Below, in pieces: positions 15,547 to 24,435 of a stretch of DNA of 64,000 bases; the stretch's first letter is position 1, and every line of letters starts with the position of its first letter. The translations under genes were made by a program, and so were the position numbers. Below the pieces are notes generated by a model. That model searched no databases. It was not told the DNA's origin and saw only the letters and a list, made by a program, of their open reading frames with translations. This DNA comes from a virus: positions 1-64,000 of IMG/VR virus record IMGVR_UViG_3300042562_000746. One strand, written 5' to 3'.

Positions 15547-16795
15547 CTGAAAACAATTTTATAGTATTAATCTTTTCTTTCTCTATTAGTTTAACTAAAA
15601 CATGATAGTTGTACTCACAATTAAAATAAGTTTCATCAACCAGTTCTCTTAACGTTTCTATATCCATACTTGCTAATTCATCCAATATCTTTAAAAATTT
15701 AGCAAACCTTCTTTTATAAAATATAGCCTTTGCGTTATCCTCATGTCTAACTTCATCCATTATCTCATAAAATTCGGTAGTATCATCTAATATACTTGCA
15801 TCATATAATTGTGGGAACAACTTAAATCCATATTCCTCTAATCCTTTATAGATACCCGCACTACCAAATATCAAAAATGGTTTCTTACATACGATAGGTC
15901 TAAATGCCTTCTCAGTTAGTGAACAAAAATCAACCGGGTCACTTAGCGTTTCTATTACTAAATCAATTAATGCGTTATTATTCTTTTCAAAGTTTACCCA
16001 CTTACAATTGTAATAGTGTCCACCTTCTAATTCATTTTGAAATACTCTAACAGGAAATTGAAATGAATCATCTATATCATCCAATAGTTTTTTATTACCA
16101 TCTCGTTCTCTCTCTGAATATGTGATATACTTTTTACCATCATCCCAATGTCTAAAAAAGAAAGTTGCTTCACACTTACTTAACATCCTATTATCTAATA
16201 AGTGTTTGTATAAGTGCATTCTTGCTTCTCTCGGTTGGTTGTTAGTAGTATAGAAATGTTTTTGTGCATTTGAACTATTAACTACAATATTTTCTGCTTC
16301 TATTTTCTCTATATTGTTTTCCAAAAAGTAAGGTAAACATCCTAAGTTATAGATTACATTTATATTTTCCCAATCATGCGACCAATTCTTTGATGCGATA
16401 CTAATAAATACCTTATCAATTTGGTCACCGAAAAAACGATTAAGGTGAAATACCAATTCAGGTACAGGACCACCGACAGTAAGAAAGTCCATATCCTCAC
16501 CATAGAATATGAACTTCTTTATAACACCAGTCCTAAGTTTGTCTAAAATTTCTTTTGATTTCTCTAATTGTAAGAAACCAGGTATTGCAGATGAAATTGA
16601 TTCAGTATAGAACATACAATAAACTTCATCATCCTCTACAAATTTTATATCACCATACTTTTGTACGCTGAATATAAATTGTTTCATATGTCCTTGTCTA
16701 ATATAATTGTTTTGACCTTCCTCTGAATAGAAGTCTAAATCAATAACACCCCAATTGGATTTATATTCTGTAAACTTAATTTTAATCTCTTGCAT
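15539..16795 (-). CDS. Glycosyltransferase-like protein, EKxxxPxxxxxPF family, copy 2
   Basis: 418 residues with FCSLTEKAFRPIVCKKPFLI (about residues 297-316), then GSAGIYKGLEEYGFKLFPQL, the same C-terminal signature as copies 1 and 3. Upstream lies a Rossmann-like segment (KKFIFYGEDMDFLTVGGPVP). It overlaps copy 1 by 8 bases, suggesting tandem duplication and divergence. The exact substrate cannot be inferred. Confidence 0.65.
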   Translation of the reverse strand: MQEIKIKFTEYKSNWGVIDLDFYSEEGQNNYIRQGHMKQFIFSVQKYGDIKFVEDDEVYCMFYTESISSAIPGFLQLEKSKEILDKLRTGVIKKFIFYGEDMDFLTVGGPVPELVFHLNRFFGDQIDKVFISIASKNWSHDWENINVIYNLGCLPYFLENNIEKIEAENIVVNSSNAQKHFYTTNNQPREARMHLYKHLLDNRMLSKCEATFFFRHWDDGKKYITYSERERDGNKKLLDDIDDSFQFPVRVFQNELEGGHYYNCKWVNFEKNNNALIDLVIETLSDPVDFCSLTEKAFRPIVCKKPFLIFGSAGIYKGLEEYGFKLFPQLYDASILDDTTEFYEIMDEVRHEDNAKAIFYKRRFAKFLKILDELASMDIETLRELVDETYFNCEYNYHVLVKLIEKEKINTIKLFSVE

Positions 16796-17198
16796 ATGTC
16801 TTATAATAACTATATAAACTCATTAAATCTCCCCCACATTTTTCAACCGCTTCATCCCAAATATTTAAACCAAAGACGGTTTTAAAATCATGTTCTAATT
16901 TATAAAGTATCTTTTGTTCGTCTTTATGTGCTTCTAATTCTAACTTAATGGCTTTTAATCGTTTCATTCTACTTGCTTCTAATGCCGATTCAACACGATT
17001 CTTTTCATCAGTACCACCATAGTTGTCATATGTTTGTTGATATGCCTGTTTTGCGGTTGCTCGCATTTTATCAGCTTCACCAAACATGAACGAATAATCA
17101 TAATCACCATTTTGTATCTTATCAAATAAAGGTGCTCTATCTGAAAGGGGTTTCTTTCTTTTACCTGTTGCCCACCATCTGAATTTGTTGTATGCCAT
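16782..17198 (-). CDS. Hypothetical helical protein (138 aa)
   Basis: 138 residues with a basic N-terminus (MAYNKFRWWATGKRKKPLSD) and long charged helices (ALEASRMKRLKAIKLELEAH). The C-terminus (GLNIWDEAVEKCGGDLMSLY) is a short helical pair. Not recognised; overlaps the next gene by 14 bases. Confidence 0.65.
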   Translation of the reverse strand: MAYNKFRWWATGKRKKPLSDRAPLFDKIQNGDYDYSFMFGEADKMRATAKQAYQQTYDNYGGTDEKNRVESALEASRMKRLKAIKLELEAHKDEQKILYKLEHDFKTVFGLNIWDEAVEKCGGDLMSLYSYYKTYARD

Positions 17199-17200
17199 AA

Positions 17201-17494
17201 CTAACCATTTAATTGAATATTCATAACTTGTCTTCGTAAGTAGATTTCGTTTAATTTATGTGTAACCTCTGATACTATTCTTTCGTCCTTTATAACTTCT
17301 GCTACCGCACTTTCAACATCAGCGGTACAAAAACGAGTATCATAGTAGGCATTTATCCTATCCATTGTTTCCTCTACTTTAGCTTCCCAATATTGCTCGG
17401 TTAATTTTGATTCAGATGCAAATTGTTCATATAAATAATCTTCATCACCACTTTCATTAATTGGTGTGTTTGTTGGTAGTTGTTGTTTGCTCAT
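17201..17494 (-). CDS. Small acidic helical protein (97 aa)
   Basis: 97 residues, acidic and helical (GDEDYLYEQFASESKLTEQY; DVESAVAEVIKDERIVSEV). It overlaps the following gene's end by 38 bases in another frame, so the true start could be later. Function unknown. Confidence 0.62.
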   Translation of the reverse strand: MSKQQLPTNTPINESGDEDYLYEQFASESKLTEQYWEAKVEETMDRINAYYDTRFCTADVESAVAEVIKDERIVSEVTHKLNEIYLRRQVMNIQLNG

Positions 17495-17654
17495 AATATT
17501 CTTTTAATGTTTTTTCTATAAAGTGTATTCCCTCACTATCACCACTATATGCATCATATGAGGTGTAAAGACGGACAAACTTTTCAATTCCATATGTTTC
17601 TAATTCATATATAACGGAACTAAGGTTTGATATTTGACAATGATTAAATCCCAT
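17457..17654 (-). CDS. Small hypothetical protein (65 aa)
   Basis: 65 residues (MGFNHCQISNLSSVIYELET...). It overlaps both neighbours (38 and 11 bases). The aromatic and acidic middle (RLYTSYDAYSGDSEG) and polar threonine/asparagine tail give no family clue. Confidence 0.58.
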   Translation of the reverse strand: MGFNHCQISNLSSVIYELETYGIEKFVRLYTSYDAYSGDSEGIHFIEKTLKEYYEQTTTTNKHTN

Positions 17655-17931
17655 CTTTTAATCCTCTCTTTTTTATAAGTATATCCATAGATGCACTTTC
17701 GTTTTGTTTTATAATCGGTTTTAAACTATCATACAACCCATCCTTAAACACTTCATCCGTTCCCTTATCACTATTTGCTACTGCCGTAGAAATGTGTGCA
17801 AATCGTTTTAATTTGTACGGAGAGAGTGGTACAATATGTTGTTTGAGACTTAGGGCTTTAGCATCCAGGTACTCGAATAATTCCGAGTCGGTCATTTGTT
17901 TTAGTTCCTCGTCTGTCTTATTAAATTCCAT
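17644..17931 (-). CDS. Small hypothetical protein (95 aa)
   Basis: I start this at 17931 (MEFNKTDEELKQMTDSELFE); the upstream in-frame extension is hydrophobic, runs toward the terminator at 17960-17990 and is likely untranslated. 95 residues, helical, with a C-terminal basic stretch (SMDILIKKRGLKDG). A TATATTTG box lies directly upstream (17942-17935) but has no clear -33 partner. Confidence 0.65.
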   Translation of the reverse strand: MEFNKTDEELKQMTDSELFEYLDAKALSLKQHIVPLSPYKLKRFAHISTAVANSDKGTDEVFKDGLYDSLKPIIKQNESASMDILIKKRGLKDGI

Positions 17932-17959
17932 ACTCAAATATACTAATAAATAATGAATT

Positions 17960-17990
17960 AAAAAAATAAAGGGGAACATTTCTGCTCCCC
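17960..17990 (-). terminator. Intrinsic terminator after the DUF262-like gene
   Basis: Minus-strand hairpin GGGGAGC/GTTCCCC (17990-17971, six-base loop) followed by TTTATTTTTTT. It closes the single-gene unit 18002-19849. Confidence 0.8.
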
Positions 17991-18001
17991 GTTTGTATGT
18001 T

Positions 18002-19849
18002 TTAAACTACATTTTGTGTAGATATATTCATTAATGGATTTTCCAAATCTAAATTATCAATTGTGTTAGTACCACGTTTTGATTTAGATTTAATATGTCC
18101 TTTATGTTTAGTATTCCCAAATAATTCTGCTTTTCTCTTTGAAGCATTTCCAAATGATGGTAAAAACGATGTGTATGAAGGCATAGTAGTTGCATCAGTC
18201 CAATTAATGTCACTAAAGTAACCATCCTCTTGCTTATTTTCCATTTTAGAAATAAAAGCACTTTTCAAATTTTCATTAACTACATTAACAATTGTATCGT
18301 GTTTATCATGCCATCCGGTTACAAAACTATCTCCAATATGTTTGCGAAATGCTTTGTCTATATTATTCTTATCATATTGTGATTCCTTACATTTTGTTTC
18401 AATTGATTTGAAGCTTTTCAAAAAGTTAGAATCATCCATTTCTTCTTTAGAGGTAAAATATCTTCGACTAGATTGGTTTACCTTATCAAGTGTTTGTTTA
18501 CCATCTTCTGTTTCCCAATAATATGTATTGATTGGATGCATTGGATTGTTATAATACTCACATATTGCAATAAAATCAGTAATAACGTTTTCTAAATTAC
18601 TTAATTCTATCTTTGGTTTCCATATTCTACCAGACGAATCCATATATTGAAATACTTTAGTTATATAGTTATATAAAAATATAGATAAAATAAACATTGA
18701 TGGTTTTGATATTATCGCAGTTAACGCTTCATTATTATTTTCGTTACTTCCAATTTTGTTAAAAACTTTAGCAACTTTTAATAAATCTGATTTCATACTC
18801 TTTAAATCCGATTCGCTTATTTCACAATCTTTGCTTAAGATAGATGATAACATTTGTTGTTCATTCTTAAATCCAAATCTTTGTAATTGCTTTATATCAT
18901 AATAACATGTATCTGCTATAACTGATATGAGATATTCAAATCCACCATCTTTCTTTTGAAACTTACCTGTTCCAAATTTTACTGGATTTGCTTTACCATA
19001 TAACATCTCCAATATCCCACCTACTGAACTATCAGTTGTTTCTGATGCAATATTATCTCTAACAAAAATTGTAAATGGATTCTTTGTTAACTTAAACTTA
19101 TGTAGAAATTCTGACCAACTAGTGGATGAATTACTATACCATATAAATTTGGCTATATCTTCAAATGAATCTGCTTCAGTAATTTCAATTATATTGATAG
19201 GGCATTCACTTAAATATTTTAAATATATATTCGTTGTTTCTTCAACTGAAAGTCCTTTGAATTCTTTAATTTGTTTTGAAGGATTTGTTGAGGTACATTT
19301 TGTTTCTAAATCTTTTAAAGATTCAAATTTTATTTCCTTATCATTAACTATAAATGGTGCAAATTGAATTTCAGCATTTGTTTTTGGTAATTTACCAGTC
19401 AAATCACTTATATATTGTGTCATTCTATGTTGCCCATTAACTGAAAAATATTTATCTTTAAATCTCTTTTCAGAAAAATAGTTAATATCATCTTTCAAAT
19501 AAGCAATAGATGTATCATATATTGCCTTTTGCGATAATTCTGCATTTAATTTTGAAATTTCTTTAGTAGCTAATTCACTTTTCAATACTTTGATAATTGT
19601 TTTCGCTGAAATATAATATACCGGCGATGATGTACCAAATCCATTGGTAGCCGCCGTAACCATATTTTTACGAACTGCTTTCTTTAGTTCTTTAATATAT
19701 CTATTGATTCTAGTTGAATTAATAAATTTATCTTTATTTTCAAATATATATCTTAAATCACTACCCAATGCTTCAACTGCAATTCTTAATGATTTTTTGA
19801 TTTCTATTTTCTTTTTTCCATTTGAAATGGTAAAAATTGTTTTTAACAT
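18002..19849 (-). CDS. DUF262/ParB-like protein with HNH-like C-terminal motif
   Basis: 615 residues. Residues 134-146 (YFSVNGQHRMTQY) carry the NGQHR motif of DUF262/DGQHR proteins, a ParB-like nucleotide-binding fold found in GmrSD-type modification-dependent nucleases and phosphorothioate systems. Near the C-terminus, KHKGHIKSKSKRGTNTIDNL resembles the second half of an HNH motif seen in DUF262-linked nucleases. It is a single-gene unit with its own promoter (19872-19903) and terminator. It could degrade host or competitor DNA or act as a phage defence against other phages; nuclease activity is inferred only. Confidence 0.7.
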   Translation of the reverse strand: MLKTIFTISNGKKKIEIKKSLRIAVEALGSDLRYIFENKDKFINSTRINRYIKELKKAVRKNMVTAATNGFGTSSPVYYISAKTIIKVLKSELATKEISKLNAELSQKAIYDTSIAYLKDDINYFSEKRFKDKYFSVNGQHRMTQYISDLTGKLPKTNAEIQFAPFIVNDKEIKFESLKDLETKCTSTNPSKQIKEFKGLSVEETTNIYLKYLSECPINIIEITEADSFEDIAKFIWYSNSSTSWSEFLHKFKLTKNPFTIFVRDNIASETTDSSVGGILEMLYGKANPVKFGTGKFQKKDGGFEYLISVIADTCYYDIKQLQRFGFKNEQQMLSSILSKDCEISESDLKSMKSDLLKVAKVFNKIGSNENNNEALTAIISKPSMFILSIFLYNYITKVFQYMDSSGRIWKPKIELSNLENVITDFIAICEYYNNPMHPINTYYWETEDGKQTLDKVNQSSRRYFTSKEEMDDSNFLKSFKSIETKCKESQYDKNNIDKAFRKHIGDSFVTGWHDKHDTIVNVVNENLKSAFISKMENKQEDGYFSDINWTDATTMPSYTSFLPSFGNASKRKAELFGNTKHKGHIKSKSKRGTNTIDNLDLENPLMNISTQNVV

Positions 19850-19871
19850 ACTTTTAAATTTTAGTGTTTAT

Positions 19872-19903
19872 TAAATATACGAAATATAATTGGATTTACC
19901 AAA
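19872..19903 (-). promoter_or_regulatory. Promoter, 20-nt spacing, for the DUF262-like gene
   Basis: TTTG at 19903-19900, exactly 20 nt, TATATTTA at 19879-19872; start codon 19849 is 23 bases downstream. No 20-bp element is nearby. Confidence 0.78.
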
Positions 19904-20506
19904 TTATATATTTTGTTCTTTGTATAATTTCATATACTTGTCACTCATTTTTTTGTAGTTCATTCTGAAATTAGGGGGCATTGCTTCATAGATAGCTTTA
20001 TTACTATATGGTGCGTTGCCTGGTCTACTCCATCTCTTTGAGTATCTCATCCAATTATAAAACTGAATATATGCATTTGCTTTCTTAATGTAATCGTTAA
20101 GGTCAATTGGTAGTTTCCATTTCTTAATTAACTTTACCGAGCGTTTCTCATTATCCAATTCTAAATCTCTACTCCATTCTATTGCGTTTTTAATGCTACG
20201 AATTTTCTTGCCACCCAACCAATCGTCTAAATGGGTCACTCCGGTCGAACCGGTTTTCCATATGTTAGTGCTCTTATCTTGCCATTGTGTTAAGTGTGCA
20301 TATTCATGTGTTAATATACCTAACCAATCTTTACTTTTACCCGCTACTACTAATCTCATAGTTTCCTCACAAAAGTAACCACTACATCTTATATTACCAC
20401 TCAATACTAAATATTTTACAGGTCGTATTTGGCATCTAATCCCCACTTCCTTACAATGTCCTTTCACATGATTAATGAAAGCTCTTACGTTTTTTGTTAA
20501 TGCCAT
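19904..20506 (-). CDS. Phage metallopeptidase-like protein (HExxH)
   Basis: 200 residues. The motif LGILTHEYAHLTQW (residues about 82-95) is a zinc-binding HExxH helix, and residues 1-75 are basic with four cysteines (HCKEVGIRCQIR, IRCSGYFCEE). The C-terminus is a helical aromatic region (YIQFYNWMRYSKRWSRPGNA). T4-type phages often encode such putative metallopeptidases; no substrate is known. Last gene of the unit that starts with the MoxR-like ATPase upstream, separated from it by a terminator. Confidence 0.72.
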   Translation of the reverse strand: MALTKNVRAFINHVKGHCKEVGIRCQIRPVKYLVLSGNIRCSGYFCEETMRLVVAGKSKDWLGILTHEYAHLTQWQDKSTNIWKTGSTGVTHLDDWLGGKKIRSIKNAIEWSRDLELDNEKRSVKLIKKWKLPIDLNDYIKKANAYIQFYNWMRYSKRWSRPGNAPYSNKAIYEAMPPNFRMNYKKMSDKYMKLYKEQNI

Positions 20507-20524
20507 TTTGTTTTATTATTAATT

Positions 20525-20560
20525 TAAAAAATAAAGGAGGGTACAAATTGTACCCCCCTT
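20525..20560 (-). terminator. Intrinsic terminator after the MoxR-like gene
   Basis: Near-perfect inverted repeat AAGGGGGGTACAA/TTGTACCCTCCTT on the minus strand (20560-20534) followed by a T-rich run. It separates the ATPase gene from 19904-20506; the latter's start at 20506 would then rely on read-through or an unseen promoter. Confidence 0.75.
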
Positions 20561-20615
20561 AGTTATTTAGGTATAGTCGTTATGAGTATGTATAAAACTA
20601 TACCCTCATAACATA

Positions 20616-21848
20616 TTACCAAACAATAGTATCGTCATTCGCATCTTCCTCTTTCACTTCGTTGAATAACTTTTCACCTTCATTCTCATCTACTACGAAT
20701 TTTTGTATAAGTTGCTTAATGTAAGTACGCTCACTATCCATACCACCATCTTGTGAATAGAACGGGAAGATTGCTACCTCAGCTGCTTCTAACAAACTGA
20801 AACCATCATACAACAAACCTGCCATCTCTACTGAAATACGAGTTGATACAGCAGTTGTCAATTTACCCGCCTCACCTTTGATTTGGTCTCTAGTGTGTGC
20901 CGCAATCTCTGCTACTGATTTCAAATTGTAATCATTCGTATCAGGATATAACATCTTTAACAATTCATATTCCTGCTCAGCATTCAATACATCTACCTCA
21001 ATTGTCACGAATCTATCTAACAATGCTCTATCCATTACACGCGTTGCAGTATATTCAGAACCGATGTTTGCAGTTGCAATAAAGGTAACACCTTCTGCCA
21101 CCTTAACAATTGGTGAATTTTCTTGCTCATCTAATCGTAAGTATCTTTGTGTTTGGTCTAACACTGTCATTAGGATATTAGCGGCTTCTGGATGAGCTCT
21201 ACTTAATTCATCTAATAACACAACTGCGTAAGGTGTCTTAATAGCTTTAACGAATGCACTCTCACTAAAATAAGTACCACTTGCTTTGTTAAAGTGTGTG
21301 TTACCAATTAATGCCGCCCTCGGGTCTTGCGTCGCACCTAAGTTAAAGTAATGAAACGGTCTTTTCAATGCCGCAACTAATGCTTTAGCTGCCATTGTCT
21401 TACCACTACCCGCAGGTCCTGTCATCATAATATTTCGCGCTCGAACCGCTGAACGTAATAAATATTTCCACTTCAACTCGTTCATAATTAAGTTAGCAGG
21501 TTTTAACGCCATACCCTCTTTATGAATGAAATCGATAACATCTTTATGCTCCGTTGGATTTTCTACGATAGTTTCAGCGATATCCGTATTCATCGGCTTA
21601 ACCAACATATCCGTATATTCTTGCATTTCTACCATACGATAGCTTTTAGCTCCGTTTTTGTTTACATGCGCACGAATTGCTTTATTTTGTGCTGATGCTT
21701 TTTTTCGTAAAGAACTACCTACTATTGTAGAATCTGAACTACTTAATACATCACCCGCAGTATTAACTAAGTTAAAACGGGATTTAAGATTTTCTACTTT
21801 GTACACTTCATTTGTGTAACCATACTCTTGTGTTGCTTTTTTACTCAT
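20616..21848 (-). CDS. MoxR-like AAA+ ATPase
   Basis: 410 residues. Walker A GPAGSGKTMAAK at 144-155, Walker B VVLLDELSRAHPEA around 209, sensor-like TFIATANIGSEYTATRVMDR and an arginine-finger region ALLDRFVTIEVD. This is the MoxR/CobS branch, which works with VWA-domain partners to remodel or insert metals into proteins. The VWA protein encoded just upstream (22024-24168) is the obvious partner. T4-type cyanophages carry CobS-like ATPases of this kind; their role is unresolved. Own promoter at 21895-21926. Confidence 0.87.
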   Translation of the reverse strand: MSKKATQEYGYTNEVYKVENLKSRFNLVNTAGDVLSSSDSTIVGSSLRKKASAQNKAIRAHVNKNGAKSYRMVEMQEYTDMLVKPMNTDIAETIVENPTEHKDVIDFIHKEGMALKPANLIMNELKWKYLLRSAVRARNIMMTGPAGSGKTMAAKALVAALKRPFHYFNLGATQDPRAALIGNTHFNKASGTYFSESAFVKAIKTPYAVVLLDELSRAHPEAANILMTVLDQTQRYLRLDEQENSPIVKVAEGVTFIATANIGSEYTATRVMDRALLDRFVTIEVDVLNAEQEYELLKMLYPDTNDYNLKSVAEIAAHTRDQIKGEAGKLTTAVSTRISVEMAGLLYDGFSLLEAAEVAIFPFYSQDGGMDSERTYIKQLIQKFVVDENEGEKLFNEVKEEDANDDTIVW

Positions 21849-21894
21849 AACTGAATTTTTAATGTTTATTGTTTAATTATTGTTTGATATATCA

Positions 21895-21926
21895 TAAAGA
21901 TACGAAATTCTGCCCACACTACCAAA
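21895..21926 (-). promoter_or_regulatory. Promoter, 20-nt spacing, for the MoxR-like ATPase
   Basis: TTTG at 21926-21923, exactly 20 nt, TATCTTTA at 21902-21895; start codon at 21848. Two 20-bp elements (21942 and 21991) lie directly upstream. Confidence 0.82.
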
Positions 21927-21941
21927 ACTATTTATAACCTA

Positions 21942-21961
21942 TTGAATATCAACACATTATA
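21942..21961 (-). promoter_or_regulatory. 20-bp upstream element, copy 5
   Basis: Plus-strand TTGAATATCAACACATTATA, 16 bases upstream of the -33 box of the 21895-21926 promoter. Confidence 0.58.
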
Positions 21962-21990
21962 CACATCCATTTAGGGTAATGTATAACACA

Positions 21991-22010
21991 TTGATAATCA
22001 ATTAGTTAAG
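21991..22010 (-). promoter_or_regulatory. 20-bp upstream element, copy 6
   Basis: Plus-strand TTGATAATCAATTAGTTAAG, perfect palindromic core TTGATAATCAA; 49 bases from copy 5. Confidence 0.68.
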
Positions 22011-22023
22011 TTTTAGTGTGTTT

Positions 22024-24168
22024 TTACGCTTTTTTCATAAAAAGCTCATTCATTGTTTTAATGATAGGAACGATTTGTTTAACATCAATAAAACGGCTGT
22101 CACTTCCGTACATTGTTTTAAAGTTGTCAGATGAACTACTATATGAACTGCCACCAACAAAGTAACTCATAACTTGTATACCCATATCTTTGATTTGTCC
22201 TACCATTTTCTTAGTGTGTAACAAAGCGTTTCTACCACTATAAGAACATTGTTGATTTGAGAATGTTGGCTCACCATCACATATGTTTAAGAAATAAGAA
22301 TCCATATCTTTGTTGCTCTCTACAAAATGTTTAAGTATCGCTTGATAACATAAACCTTCAGGTGTTGTACCATTGGCGTGTAATGCAGGAAACAATCTCT
22401 TAACTTTCTCAAACTTATCAAATCTACTATCATACGCAATACATATGTAAGGTTTATCACCCCACGTACCTCTGATAGAAACTTGTACATTTAAGTTACT
22501 TACCATTGATGCTGCTTTACAAATAGCAATTGTTACGGCTAATGTATCATCCCACACACTACCACTCATTGAACCACTACCATCAATAGTAACGTGCAAC
22601 ATTACTTTCTTAAACCTATCTACTTCTTTGGTACTGAATACATTTACATAATCATATCCTAATGCTGCTACCATTCTCTTATCAATTCTACCATTCTTTT
22701 GGCGTGGATTGATTGTTTCTCTTTCCTCACTACGAACTGCAATACGCTTACCTAAGATTGTACCCATTACGATACCTCTTTGTAAAGTATCAGCATTCCA
22801 GTTATTCCATTTATCATTCCAAAAACTAGCGAAAGGGAACGAACTATCTTGCATCAATCCTTCGGTCATTTTCTTAGATACGATACATTGAACCGGTTGA
22901 ATATATCCACCATTCTCTAATTTAGTATCACCTACGGATTGCATTTCAGTTCCACTCTCAGCCATTTGGTCTAAGGTTTCATCCTCTTTCTTAGTTAATC
23001 CTTTCTTTTTGATATTGTTATTAACGAAGTCCTTTTGCTTTTGGATTTGTTTATCCAATTGTTTCTTAGCAGTATCACTCATTAAATCTTTACCATTACC
23101 AGTTTGTGAAGCACCACTCGTAGAGTCACCTTTCTCACCCATCACAGGTGCATCACCACCACTACCACCCATTTCATCGTTTTGTTTATCACCTGCCTCT
23201 GCTCCAGTTTCATTACCTGCTTCGTTTACATCTGCAGGGTCACCATTACCCTTACCTTTACCATCTTTACTTAAATCAACTAAGATATGTTGTAAGATAG
23301 TGTTGGTAATCTTTTCTGCTACCTCTAATGAATCGGTTGTATTTTTTAATCTACTAATATTCTTAAGGTCTAATGTTTCGTAGATTTCTTTCAAACCTTT
23401 CAATTTGTTAAGGTCAGTATTTTGATTTGTGATATTGATAATACGGAACATATACGATTGTAATGTTTCATCCGTATATTCATCACTTATCAATCCTTTG
23501 TCAATAGTCTTATCATAGAAATACTCATCATACAATGCTCTATAATAGTCTCTATAACCTGGACAAGTATTGTAGATATATTGGTCAATCCTTCTATCCT
23601 CTACAAAGTTTACCAATGATTTAACTACATCAAATAATTGTTCTTTGTTTCGATAATGTTGTGTACCATCAAAAGAAGGGTCATTTACATCTAAACCCGC
23701 TGCTTTTGCAAAGTTATTAAACATTTCGGTTGGTGCAGAATAAGCAGGCATTAATTCAAAGTCCGTAAGAACAATGTGTGATGCTTCGTGCAATGCCAAA
23801 CCTACCGCGATATCAAACTTTTCAGGTTTAACCTCAGCTGATAATACTACCGATTTACCATCAGTATAAGAATCACCTTTACGCGAAAACTTTACAGGAA
23901 TGTTTTTGTTTGTAAGAATGTTCACAAAGTTAGCAATTGCTCTCCTATGTGCATTCAACTTAATAAGGTCAGCAGTACTGCTTTCTACCTTATTGTACTC
24001 TTTTGGTTTCCAAGTATCACCACCCCAATATGTAGTAGGTGTGTCATAGGAACTCCATTCATCAGCCCAAAATGAACTCGCTGATTTTTTCTCTTTCTTT
24101 TTACTAGTGTACGAACCTTTAGTTAAATAATCTAAAGTACCCGTCTTAAAACTGTCATACCAACTCAT
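22024..24168 (-). CDS. VWA-domain protein with HEASH motif (CobT-like), partner of MoxR ATPase
   Basis: 714 residues. An N-terminal domain has VGLALHEASHIVL (HExxH at 127-131), a zinc-peptidase-like helix. A low-complexity acidic/glycine linker around 305-365 is followed by a C-terminal von Willebrand A domain with MIDAS motif TIDGSGSMSGS (529-534) and GTTPEGL supplying the distal threonine. This order resembles CobT-type subunits of metal chelatase-like pairs with MoxR/CobS ATPases. The pair may act on virion or host proteins; the HExxH helix raises the possibility of a regulated protease. Target unknown. Confidence 0.83.
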   Translation of the reverse strand: MSWYDSFKTGTLDYLTKGSYTSKKKEKKSASSFWADEWSSYDTPTTYWGGDTWKPKEYNKVESSTADLIKLNAHRRAIANFVNILTNKNIPVKFSRKGDSYTDGKSVVLSAEVKPEKFDIAVGLALHEASHIVLTDFELMPAYSAPTEMFNNFAKAAGLDVNDPSFDGTQHYRNKEQLFDVVKSLVNFVEDRRIDQYIYNTCPGYRDYYRALYDEYFYDKTIDKGLISDEYTDETLQSYMFRIINITNQNTDLNKLKGLKEIYETLDLKNISRLKNTTDSLEVAEKITNTILQHILVDLSKDGKGKGNGDPADVNEAGNETGAEAGDKQNDEMGGSGGDAPVMGEKGDSTSGASQTGNGKDLMSDTAKKQLDKQIQKQKDFVNNNIKKKGLTKKEDETLDQMAESGTEMQSVGDTKLENGGYIQPVQCIVSKKMTEGLMQDSSFPFASFWNDKWNNWNADTLQRGIVMGTILGKRIAVRSEERETINPRQKNGRIDKRMVAALGYDYVNVFSTKEVDRFKKVMLHVTIDGSGSMSGSVWDDTLAVTIAICKAASMVSNLNVQVSIRGTWGDKPYICIAYDSRFDKFEKVKRLFPALHANGTTPEGLCYQAILKHFVESNKDMDSYFLNICDGEPTFSNQQCSYSGRNALLHTKKMVGQIKDMGIQVMSYFVGGSSYSSSSDNFKTMYGSDSRFIDVKQIVPIIKTMNELFMKKA

Positions 24169-24204
24169 ACTCTTTAAGTTTATATGTGAATAAATATTGT
24201 TAGA

Positions 24205-24249
24205 AGATAGTAGGGGAATCGAACCCCTACCATGTTTCCAAAACTATCT
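24205..24249 (-). ncRNA. tRNA-like acceptor/T-arm element (orphan, 45 nt)
   Basis: On the minus strand AGATAGT and ACTATCT form a perfect 7-bp stem (8 with the next A-T pair). Directly 5' of ACTATCT sits AGGGGTTCGATTCCCCT, a 5-bp stem with the T-loop sequence TTCGATT, so the two helices can stack as in the acceptor/T half of a tRNA. Only 14 nt replace the D and anticodon arms and there is no encoded CCA, so it is not a normal tRNA. It lies in the 96-nt gap before the VWA gene. It may be a tRNA remnant, a processing signal or an RNA mimic. Confidence 0.45.
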
Positions 24250-24264
24250 TAGTTTATCTGCGAA

Positions 24265-24435
24265 TTAAGCAGAAATCTTAGCTCTACTAGCTAATTGTTG
24301 TAATCTTTGAGAATAGTACAACGCTCTACTTGTGTAGTAAGTACGCTTTTGCTCACTACTTGTAGTGTTTGCATTTGTTAAAGCTTCTGTCAATTGATTC
24401 GTGATAAATTCGAACTTTGATTTTAAAGTAACCAT
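24265..24435 (-). CDS. Small helical protein (56 aa)
   Basis: A 56-codon frame (MVTLKSKFEFITNQLTEALT...SRAKISA) in the space between the CxxC protein and the VWA gene. Polar, helical, serine/threonine/alanine rich. The size, position and codon use fit its neighbours; no homologue is recognised. Confidence 0.65.
   Translation of the reverse strand: MVTLKSKFEFITNQLTEALTNANTTSSEQKRTYYTSRALYYSQRLQQLASRAKISA

Noticed and set aside
14449-16795. The tandem EKxxxPxxxxxPF genes as a toxin-antitoxin or restriction pair
   Set aside because: They share a C-terminal signature and look like diverged duplicates of one enzyme family; no nuclease or antitoxin motif is visible.
24188-24264. Complete tRNA gene at the tRNA-like element
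   Set aside because: The acceptor and T-arm are good but no D-arm and anticodon arm fit in the 14-nt gap, and longer alternatives upstream lack a pairing 5' acceptor strand.
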